Source: a bacterium (GTDB taxonomy: Bacteria > SZUA-182 > SZUA-191 > JAJRXT01). Taken from it: DNA of 12,312 bases. The notes under the pieces were generated by a model. It was not told where the DNA came from. It did no database searches and was given only the letters and a program-made list of their open reading frames with translations. The stretch covers positions 1-12,312 of the forward strand of contig JAJRUU010000179.1 in NCBI GenBank assembly GCA_024277605.1. The letters are read 5' to 3'. Positions 6,223 to 12,312 of this stretch are shown one piece after another. The position numbers and the translations under genes were made by a program. Within the stretch, counting starts at the first letter, position 1. Each line of letters begins with the position of its first letter.

Positions 6223-6349
6223 AAACAACCAAAGGAAAACCAATACCCCCTCTCGCTTGGTAATATTAACATATCTACTTCCATTTTTGTTAATTTATTA
6301 TAAACCTAACTTATTTTATTCTATAACTCCCCTGGATTTTTACTATTTT
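6223..6349. other. AT-rich gene-free spacer downstream of the kinase gene
   Basis: This is the remainder of the gene-free stretch to the right of copy 3. It is AT-rich, with no ORF, no RNA gene and no convincing terminator. A weak ACCAA/TTGGT inverted pair with a 13-base loop lies at 6239-6260. Bases 6247-6272 (CCCCTCTC, then TTGG, then TAATATTAACA) resemble the leader just upstream of the parA-like gene at 4180-4208. Confidence 0.5.
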
Positions 6350-8557
6350 TTACGCTTCTACCGGTAATTCTATAATAAGTTTAGCCCCTTTGGGTTGGTT
6401 ATCTTCCAGTCTGATATACCCGTGATGATCGGTAATGATACGGTGGACTATAGTCAGTCCTAAACCGGTACCGCTCCTTTTAGTAGAAAAATATGGTAAA
6501 AACAACCTTTCTTTGTCATCATCCGAAATGCCGGTACCCTGATCGGCTACCTCAAGCCTGACAATCTGTAACGCCGGTTCATATTTGGTGCTGATGCTGA
6601 TCTCCGGTTTACCGCTTGAGGCATGCAGCGCATTATCAATTAAATTAACCAAAGCCCTTCTCATTTGTTCGGTATCCAGATTAATGGGGGGCAGCTTGGG
6701 TTCAAGATGGGTAAGTATCTTAGCCCCCTCGGGCAAACCGGTGTAGAGCGAGATAGTGTCGGTAATAACCTTATCCAAATCTTGTGGCTGGAGATTGGCA
6801 GTCGGCATGCGCGCAAAGCGGGAAAATTCATCCACCAGGGTCTTCAAGCCGTCTACTTCCCTGATAATGGTAGTGGTACATTCATCCACTAATTGAGCGT
6901 CTTCCGTGGTTTTATGTTTCAGCTTGCGACGCAAGCGCTGGGAACACAGCTGAATTGGGGTAAGCGGATTCTTGATTTCATGAGCCATCCGGCGAGCCAC
7001 CTCTTGCCAGGCCGCTACTTTCTGCGCCTTAATGAGTTGTGTTAAATCATCCAGCACCAGCACGATGCCCAGGTAATTTTGGTTATTGTCTCTTAATATG
7101 GTAGCCCAGGCCAGTAAGGTGCGCACAGACATCTGGCGTTTTAAGTGCACTTCACGGCGATATACTTCCAGGTCGCTCTTTTGTAACCCATTTATCAGGT
7201 TCTTTATTTCCTCTAAAGCCGGGGCGCCAAAAACCTCCTCAAAATGGCATCCCCTGGCTTGTTGGGGATTGAGCTTCAGCATTTTGATGGCCGCTTTATT
7301 CAGCGTGCTGATGCGGCCCTGATTATCGATAGAAACCACGCCGGTAGCTATGTTCTGGATTACCGTTTCAATATAATTTGTGTGTTGCTCCAGTTCCAGA
7401 TTGGCCTCTTTCAGGTTGAGGTTAACCTTTTCCAGCTCCACCTTATTGTGTCGCAGATAGGCGGTCATTTGATTAAATGAATCCACCAGAATCATGATCT
7501 CATCGTCGGCCTTAACTTCCACCTTATAATCCAGATCCCCGGCTGCTACCGCCCGGGTGCCTTCAGCCAACTTTTGAAAAGGCACGGTTATGCCACGGGC
7601 GATTTGAAAACCGATCCAGATTGCGGAGAAGATTATAATCAGGGTGGCCACTAAGCCGATAGTGGTATAGATGGACTTTAGCGGGGTTGTATAGACCTTG
7701 CGCTGCTTATATTCCGCATAATCCATCCGAATATCGTTTATCTCCTTCATCAGACTGTGGGGTTCGTAATAATTAAACAATAAGACGCCCACCACATCGC
7801 TTCTCACCCATTTTGAGAAAATAGGCACAACCCCATCGATTAAATCATTATCTTCCACGCTTCTGATGATGGAAAATTCTTCACCCTTGAGACCCCGCTG
7901 GACTAGTTCGCTGGTGGAGGCTATGAAGCGGCTGGTGGGAATACGGGGGTTGGTCATATTAAGGAGTTCCTCTCCCCAGGTAGTAATTAACTTTATCGCA
8001 CCGAGGTTAGCCTCGAGTTGCTTCGCACTAATAAAGTCTTGTAACGGTTGTGCGTTTTCGGTGTCCATCAGGCTATGGTGGGTGATAAACTGGCTGATTT
8101 CATTGGCCGCCCGAAAAGCCTTACCCAGGGTGCTTTCGTAGTATGTTTGAGCGACCACCAGCGCATTTTTTAAGGACTCTTCATTTTGAGTATTAAACCA
8201 GCTGTCGATGGTGTTACTGATGAGGTTGTTACTTACGAGGAATAATAGGATGGTAGGGACTAACGACAATCCGACAAAGGCAAATACGAGTTTAGCCTTG
8301 AATTTGCTGCCCAATACATTCTGCTTTCGCTCCAAGTAGAGTTTGATGAGCTGCCGAAATACCAGCAGCAGCAGCCCCATAACTACAATAATGTTGAAAT
8401 TGAGTAAGGTGAAGACCCGCAGGTTGTCGGTTATATTGGAGGGAGTGCGCAGTTCATGTACCAGTGTCTCGATAGCGGTAAGCACCACAATCAGCAGCAA
8501 GACCCCAACAGCAATCAGCCATTTGCGTTTTCTTTTCCTGAGCAGCTCCTCATGCAT
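6350..8557 (-). CDS. ntrY: NtrY-like membrane sensor histidine kinase
   Basis: This is a 735-residue inner-membrane kinase. Hydrophobic segments at about 12-32, 47-67 and 88-110 are followed by an extracytoplasmic sensor region (about 111-295), a further segment at 296-319, a HAMP linker (about 320-372), a PAS domain (about 392-505), HisKA with phospho-acceptor His526 in RRMAHEIKNPLTPIQL, and HATPase_c with the N box NLIDNALHA (638-646), DQGTGISD (672-679) and GTGLGLTIV (696-704). The three or more leading membrane helices plus 'HEIKNPLTPIQL' and 'LVDEFSRFARMP' are the NtrY architecture. The ATG lies two bases after the DUF4390 stop, so it is in the same operon. NtrY is normally followed by the sigma54-type regulator NtrX; here a repeat and AT-rich DNA follow, so the partner is absent or elsewhere. 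The stimulus is unknown. Confidence 0.9.
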   Translation of the reverse strand: MHEELLRKRKRKWLIAVGVLLLIVVLTAIETLVHELRTPSNITDNLRVFTLLNFNIIVVMGLLLLVFRQLIKLYLERKQNVLGSKFKAKLVFAFVGLSLVPTILLFLVSNNLISNTIDSWFNTQNEESLKNALVVAQTYYESTLGKAFRAANEISQFITHHSLMDTENAQPLQDFISAKQLEANLGAIKLITTWGEELLNMTNPRIPTSRFIASTSELVQRGLKGEEFSIIRSVEDNDLIDGVVPIFSKWVRSDVVGVLLFNYYEPHSLMKEINDIRMDYAEYKQRKVYTTPLKSIYTTIGLVATLIIIFSAIWIGFQIARGITVPFQKLAEGTRAVAAGDLDYKVEVKADDEIMILVDSFNQMTAYLRHNKVELEKVNLNLKEANLELEQHTNYIETVIQNIATGVVSIDNQGRISTLNKAAIKMLKLNPQQARGCHFEEVFGAPALEEIKNLINGLQKSDLEVYRREVHLKRQMSVRTLLAWATILRDNNQNYLGIVLVLDDLTQLIKAQKVAAWQEVARRMAHEIKNPLTPIQLCSQRLRRKLKHKTTEDAQLVDECTTTIIREVDGLKTLVDEFSRFARMPTANLQPQDLDKVITDTISLYTGLPEGAKILTHLEPKLPPINLDTEQMRRALVNLIDNALHASSGKPEISISTKYEPALQIVRLEVADQGTGISDDDKERLFLPYFSTKRSGTGLGLTIVHRIITDHHGYIRLEDNQPKGAKLIIELPVEA

Positions 8558-8559
8558 GA

Positions 8560-9162
8560 TCAGTCTTTATGCTGAATAGTGGTAAGTGGAGCAATAGCCC
8601 ACGGGGTTTCAAACTCTTGTAAAGATGCTATAAAGGGGATGTATTCCAGGGGAAACGGCATTTGCAGGGCCTCCATCTCGGACATCACCCTGATATAGTA
8701 ATTCTCTTGGGGCTTAATATGCTTAAAGGGAATTACCTTGATGTCCACCAAGCCGGTCATCAAGGTTTTCATCTCATCAAAATTGCTGGTAACTAAAGCC
8801 TGCTCATTGTACTTATCGCTGACACGCAGTGTATACTGCTTGCTCAGCGTATCGTATATTACCGTATGGATGACTTCCTGGGCCAGTATTTCCTCGTCAA
8901 ACCACCAGAAACGCTCCCTTAGCAGTTCAATCCTGAACACAAACGTGGTATCGATTCCGCTGTGAATGGTCTCCTCCAGTTTCCCGTCGAATGGTAACTC
9001 TAAAGTGGCGGATAACACCAGATATGCATTTGACGTATTAAGATTTAACTGTGCCAGCTTGGCATCGATAGCCAGGGCAGCATTCGCTCCGCCTATAATC
9101 ATGATGCCTAACCAGACAACTGCAATTTTAATCCAGCGGCGCATGCCATTTAGCTTATTCAA
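8560..9162 (-). CDS. DUF4390 domain secreted protein
   Basis: The protein has 200 residues from TTG at 9162, or 194 from ATG at 9144 (MRRWIKIAVVWLGIMIIGG). Either gives a basic n-region, a hydrophobic core and a probable cleavage after ANAALA, so it is likely periplasmic or anchored. The body fits DUF4390: an alternating beta-rich 'LVLSATLELPFDGKLEETI', then a 'GIDTTFVFRIELLRERFWWFDE' block and a 'VIYDTLSKQYTLRV' block. The TTG start overlaps the lolA stop by 8 bp and has a GGGGG stretch 9 bases before it; the ATG leaves an 11-base gap with no clear Shine-Dalgarno. The gene lies directly before an NtrY-like kinase, an arrangement also known from proteobacteria. The molecular role is unknown; a link to the kinase's sensing is inference from context. 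Confidence 0.8.
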   Translation of the reverse strand: MNKLNGMRRWIKIAVVWLGIMIIGGANAALAIDAKLAQLNLNTSNAYLVLSATLELPFDGKLEETIHSGIDTTFVFRIELLRERFWWFDEEILAQEVIHTVIYDTLSKQYTLRVSDKYNEQALVTSNFDEMKTLMTGLVDIKVIPFKHIKPQENYYIRVMSEMEALQMPFPLEYIPFIASLQEFETPWAIAPLTTIQHKD

Positions 9163-9796
9163 CTATTCGAACCCCCGGCGGCACCTCAAAGTGGAAGCGT
9201 TCTGTGTCTATAGGCTTGTTTATACTATGTTTAGCAAATTTTATAGTGGTGACATTTTCATAAAAATCGTACATGATTACTTCTTGAATATCAAATTGCT
9301 TTTTATCTACTTTAAACAACATCCTGTTGATGTTCACCTGTGGTTTTTTAGGTAGCATATCAAGCACATACATGTCTTGTTGGTACTGCTCCGCGGCGAA
9401 CTTAATGTTGAAATCCTGCGACAGGCGTCCTATGCCGCTTATAAATGCCAGCGGCAGGTTGGAATCAAAAGCGGACTGAGACTCCTTTTTCACCACCTGC
9501 CTATTCTGCGGAGTATACCACCAGAAGGTCTTGTCGTTAATGATAAATGACTGCTCCTCCGGAGTAATATAATCCCAGCGCATCATGCCCGGTTTTTTTA
9601 TATACAGCATTCCTTGAGCGCTTTGCGTCTGGTTCAGGGCCTTATTATAGGCTGTCTGGGTAAAATTTACCTCTAAAGTATCGGTGGCGTTATACTTTTG
9701 CTGAATCTGTTCTACCACCGCCTCCAGGGTGAGCTCAGCCTGCACCGAGGTGGTAAAAAATACCAGCGACATTAAGAAAAAAAGTTTTAGCTTCAT
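9155..9796 (-). CDS. lolA: Outer-membrane lipoprotein carrier protein LolA
   Basis: LolA is a periplasmic chaperone that accepts lipoproteins from the LolCDE transporter and hands them to the outer membrane. The protein has 213 residues. A clear signal peptide (MKLKLFFLMSLVFFTTSVQA) is likely cut before Glu21. The mature part shows the LolA fold pattern: LEAVVEQIQQKYNATDTLEVNFTQT, then GMLYIKKPGMMRWDY (the conserved 'KPg.mRW.Y' strand), then INDKTFWWYTPQNRQV, and the C-terminal strands. The ATG overlaps the ftsK stop as ATGA (4 bp), showing translational coupling, and its stop overlaps or adjoins the DUF4390 start. Pairing of ftsK with lolA is a common bacterial gene order. Its presence shows the organism has an outer membrane. 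Confidence 0.92.
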   Translation of the reverse strand: MKLKLFFLMSLVFFTTSVQAELTLEAVVEQIQQKYNATDTLEVNFTQTAYNKALNQTQSAQGMLYIKKPGMMRWDYITPEEQSFIINDKTFWWYTPQNRQVVKKESQSAFDSNLPLAFISGIGRLSQDFNIKFAAEQYQQDMYVLDMLPKKPQVNINRMLFKVDKKQFDIQEVIMYDFYENVTTIKFAKHSINKPIDTERFHFEVPPGVRIVE

Positions 9797-11271
9797 AATT
9801 CTTTACCCACCAAAAGTTTTCGGGGCTTACCCCCTGTCGCCGGGCCTACCAGACCATCCCGCTCCATAACTTCCACCATGCGGGCGGAGCGGTTATAACC
9901 CACCCGGAACCGCCGTTGAATCAAGGAAATCGAGGCCTCCCCCTTTTGCATTACAAACTCGACCGCCTTATCGTACATCTCATCATATTCATCATCCTCG
10001 TCTGCCTGAGATACGGTTTTTTCCTGGGACTTAAGCAACGAGTCGTCGTACTGGGGGTCGGCTTTATTTTTCAAGAACTTTACGATATTATTTACTTCTT
10101 TCTCGGTTACCAGTGTGCCGTGAATCCTCACTAAATCGGAGGTGCCGGGAGGCAAAAACAACATATCCCCCATGCCCAACAGTTTTTCCGCCCCAATGGT
10201 ATCGATAATAGTGCGTGAATCCACCTTCGAGGAAACCCGAAAAGATATCCGCGATGGGAAATTGGCCTTAATCAGGCCGGTGATAACATCAACTGATGGG
10301 CGCTGGGTAGCAATTATTAAATGAATTCCCACTGCCCGCGACATCTGGGCTAAGCGGGTTATCAATGTTTCTACTTCACGGGGAGCCACCATCATCAAAT
10401 CGGCAAATTCGTCAATTATGATCACAATATAAGGCAAATGAGTGGGCGGCTCCGCTGTATCGGGGGTAAAAGCGGCCAGAGCAGCGCTCGGTTTTGCCAG
10501 TAGCTGGTTATATTGATCGATATTGCGCACCCCATATTCAGCCAGCAGATGGTAGCGCTCTTCCATGGTATCGGTAGCCCACTTCAGTACCTGAGCGGCT
10601 TTTTGGGCGTCGGTAACCACCGGGGTCAAAAGATGTGGAATTCCATTGTATACCCCAAGCTCCAACATCTTAGGATCCAGCATGACCAGGCGAACATCCT
10701 TATGCGAAGCTTTATACAGCAGGCTGCAAATAATGCTGTTTAAGGTTACACTCTTACCTGAACCGGTAGCTCCGGCGATCAGCAGATGCGGCATCTTGGC
10801 CAGATCTGTTATATAGGTATTGCCCGATATATCCTTACCCAGCGCCAGGGTCAAGTTGGAGGCCGCCCCCTGGAATTTGTCTGAGCCTAAAATTTCTGAA
10901 AGACAGATCGTCTCGCGTTTTTTATTGGGTATTTCGATTCCAACCACCGCCTTGCCCGGGATTGGCGCCACTACTCTCACCGCTCTGGCCCGCATGGCAA
11001 GCGCCAGATCATCAGCCAGATTGGTTACCTTGTTAATTTTAATCCCCGGGGCGGGTTCAAATTCATATCGGGTAACAACCGGGCCGGGGTTAACCTGGAC
11101 TATCCTGCCATCCACCCCGAAATCCTTTAACTTGGTTATCAATATTTCTGAGTTTTCCAGTAAATCCTGCATTACCTCATCTTGATTCGAGGCTTTGGCT
11201 TCGGATAGTAATGATAGAGGCGGGTATTGATAAGCATCCGCTTGGGCAGTGTGATTTGTCAGGGGATTCAT
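9793..11271 (-). CDS. ftsK: FtsK/SpoIIIE DNA translocase, motor part
   Basis: The product is a hexameric double-stranded DNA pump acting at the division septum. This frame has 492 residues and carries the cytoplasmic motor only. It begins with linker and the conserved 'YPPLSLL' entry motif (16-22), then the alpha domain (about 35-125), the beta RecA-like domain with Walker A GATGSGKS (167-174) and Walker B IIIDEFADL (284-292), ATQRPSVDVITG (321-332), and a C-terminal gamma winged helix (about 430-487, QRRFRVGYNRSARMVEVME) that reads polar DNA motifs. It has no membrane segment: that is encoded in the preceding frame, which overlaps by ATGA. The motor frame is open upstream to 11352, so a -1 shift at the A8 run would fuse the two into one protein of about 716 residues. 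Confidence 0.93.
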   Translation of the reverse strand: MNPLTNHTAQADAYQYPPLSLLSEAKASNQDEVMQDLLENSEILITKLKDFGVDGRIVQVNPGPVVTRYEFEPAPGIKINKVTNLADDLALAMRARAVRVVAPIPGKAVVGIEIPNKKRETICLSEILGSDKFQGAASNLTLALGKDISGNTYITDLAKMPHLLIAGATGSGKSVTLNSIICSLLYKASHKDVRLVMLDPKMLELGVYNGIPHLLTPVVTDAQKAAQVLKWATDTMEERYHLLAEYGVRNIDQYNQLLAKPSAALAAFTPDTAEPPTHLPYIVIIIDEFADLMMVAPREVETLITRLAQMSRAVGIHLIIATQRPSVDVITGLIKANFPSRISFRVSSKVDSRTIIDTIGAEKLLGMGDMLFLPPGTSDLVRIHGTLVTEKEVNNIVKFLKNKADPQYDDSLLKSQEKTVSQADEDDEYDEMYDKAVEFVMQKGEASISLIQRRFRVGYNRSARMVEVMERDGLVGPATGGKPRKLLVGKEL

Positions 11272-11942
11272 TTCGGGTTTAGCGCTTTGCTGATTTTTGT
11301 GATTGGTGACGATGCGCGGGGAGTGTGACCCTTCAGCCTTGGTCTTTTTTTTGATTCAATACCAGACGGTTTATACGCTGCATTTTTTAGCGCTAATAAA
11401 TATGACCCCAGCTTTTCTAAGAAAGCATAAAACTTTGACCAGGAAAGATCGGTGGCCAACATCAATGATATAATCAGCAGGGTAATAATTATTAAATAGC
11501 TTCCCCCAGTGTTTAAATACGGCAACAACACATCATGACTAATGAGATTCCCGATCCATCCCCCGGGAGCGGAAAATTCGATATCGCCAATTGTAAGGGG
11601 TGCATCAAAACATACAGCAGACATGCTGGCGCAGGCAATCACAAACAATACCCCGCCGGATAATCTAAACCAGCTAAAGGCTGGCCGGCTGTGGCGAAAA
11701 CCACCGATGGCAAAGGCCAGACAGAAAAGCGGGACAAGATAGGCGGTTATGCCTAAGACAACAAAAAGCCATTTAGCGATAAAGGCCCCTATCAGACCGG
11801 CATAATTTGCGATTTTTGCCGCTTCGGTATTCCAGCTGTCGACAGGAGTATAGGTAGCCAGGCTGATAACCAGCAAGCCGGTAAACGCCAACAGCAGTAC
11901 CCCCACCGCTTCCCTAATAACCTTATCTTTAGCGTCTGACAT
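11268..11942 (-). CDS. ftsK: FtsK N-terminal four-helix membrane part
   Basis: The product has 224 residues from ATG at 11942, preferred over TTG at 11951 because GGA lies 4 bases before the ATG. Hydrophobic segments at about 10-29, 55-79, 94-112 and 147-163 match the FtsK 4TM domain, which anchors the translocase at the septum and contacts the divisome. The segments are followed by a basic tail (KKRPRLKGHTPRASS...) that ends in TGA overlapping the motor ATG. FtsK is normally a single polypeptide, so this is half of a split gene. The A8 run at 11352-11345 (coding strand) contains A AAA AAA in phase; a -1 shift there gives a hydrophilic linker (KTKAEGSHSPRIVTNHK...) leading straight into the motor. 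Whether the split is real, recoded or an assembly error is open. Confidence 0.85.
   Translation of the reverse strand: MSDAKDKVIREAVGVLLLAFTGLLVISLATYTPVDSWNTEAAKIANYAGLIGAFIAKWLFVVLGITAYLVPLFCLAFAIGGFRHSRPAFSWFRLSGGVLFVIACASMSAVCFDAPLTIGDIEFSAPGGWIGNLISHDVLLPYLNTGGSYLIIITLLIISLMLATDLSWSKFYAFLEKLGSYLLALKNAAYKPSGIESKKRPRLKGHTPRASSPITKISKALNPK
11345..11352 (-). other. In-phase A8 slippery run within ftsK
   Basis: On the coding strand the codons read TCA AAA AAA AGA, so the heptamer A AAA AAA has the phase needed for -1 slippage. From here the -1 frame is open through the whole motor. A run of eight A residues is also prone to RNA polymerase slippage and to miscounting during sequencing. Confidence 0.6.
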
Positions 11943-11970
11943 GCTATCCAATAATTGTATAAACTACAGA

Positions 11971-12312
11971 TTAGCCTTGTGTAGACCTGTAATCGTCAAT
12001 TGCCTTTTTCAGCGCTTCTTCAGCCAACACCGAACAGTGCATCTTGGCTGGGGGCAATCCATCGAGGGCTTCAGCCACCATCTTATTGGATACGGTAAGC
12101 GCCTCATCAATGGTTTTACCCTTCACCATTTCGGTGACCATGGAACTGGTGGCAATCGCCGCCCCACAGCCAAATGTTTTAAATTTCACATCCACTATTA
12201 TGTTGTCTTCGATTTTGACATACAGCTTCATTACATCCCCGCAGGTGGGATTGCCAACCTCACCCACGCCGCTGGCATCCTCGATCTCACCCACATTACG
12301 GGGATTACTGAA
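11971..12312 (-). CDS. iscU: IscU/NifU-type Fe-S cluster scaffold (5' end outside)
   Basis: This is the scaffold on which cysteine desulfurase (IscS/NifS) builds [2Fe-2S]/[4Fe-4S] clusters before transfer to apoproteins. The frame is open to the right edge and reads FSNPRNVGEIEDASGVGEVG, matching the family's 'H(F).NPRNVG' opening, so the true start lies beyond 12312; a GTG at 12294 inside this motif is not the start. The three ligand cysteines are all present, in NPTCGDVM, FGCGAA and MHCSVLAE, along with the conserved Asp of CGD. It ends at a normal length (KKAIDDYRSTQG), with no C-terminal NifU ferredoxin-like or Nfu domain, so it is the short IscU form. The gap to ftsK is 28 bases, so it may head or belong to the same transcript. 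No LPPVK motif is present; the equivalent is LPPAK. Confidence 0.92.
   Translation of the reverse strand, partial: FSNPRNVGEIEDASGVGEVGNPTCGDVMKLYVKIEDNIIVDVKFKTFGCGAAIATSSMVTEMVKGKTIDEALTVSNKMVAEALDGLPPAKMHCSVLAEEALKKAIDDYRSTQG

Noticed and set aside
6665..8579. Several rightward ORFs of 75-91 codons
   Set aside because: They are shadows on the opposite strand of the NtrY-like kinase, whose motifs fix the coding frame.

Overview
The window looks like a chromosomal stretch of a diderm (Gram-negative-type) bacterium of moderate GC, estimated by eye at about 45-47%. The diderm call rests on LolA, a periplasmic chaperone for outer-membrane lipoproteins, together with an NtrY-type sensor kinase and a periplasmic SLT-type murein transglycosylase. 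The IscU-like protein and the ftsK-lolA-DUF4390-ntrY order would suit a deltaproteobacterial, Nitrospirota-like or candidate-phylum lineage. The phylum cannot be settled from this sequence alone.

Layout, left to right. Bases 1-61 hold the first 20 codons of a leftward DUF772/IS1182-type transposase, cut by the window edge. Bases 62-449 hold its promoter region, an inverted MITE-like repeat and the leader of a rightward gene. That gene (to 2671) is a TPR-rich lytic transglycosylase whose signal-peptide start is out of frame across an A7 run. Convergent to it is a leftward pair (2724-4167): a ParA-family ATPase followed, with an 11-bp overlap, by a polytopic membrane protein where parB would usually be. 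Next comes purD (4396-5673), whose stop codon lies inside a repeat end. A 13-bp-arm palindromic repeat and a small DUF433 gene follow (5779-5997), then a third copy of the MITE-like repeat (6041-6222).

The right half (6350-11942) is one tightly packed leftward operon for envelope and division functions: ftsK N-terminal membrane part, ftsK motor part, lolA, a DUF4390 secreted protein and an NtrY-like histidine kinase without an adjacent response regulator. Upstream, and cut by the right edge, is an IscU/NifU-type Fe-S scaffold gene.

Two observations stand out. First, both the transglycosylase and FtsK are interrupted at an A7/A8 run that contains the slippery heptamer A AAA AAA in the correct phase, and in both a -1 shift gives the expected full-length protein. 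This means either translational or transcriptional slippage, or homopolymer under-calling in the assembly. Second, three related elements of about 182-196 bp have short inverted ends (CCCGA/TCGGG) flanked by YTAA direct repeats. Each lies 5' of a gene with the same end facing that gene.
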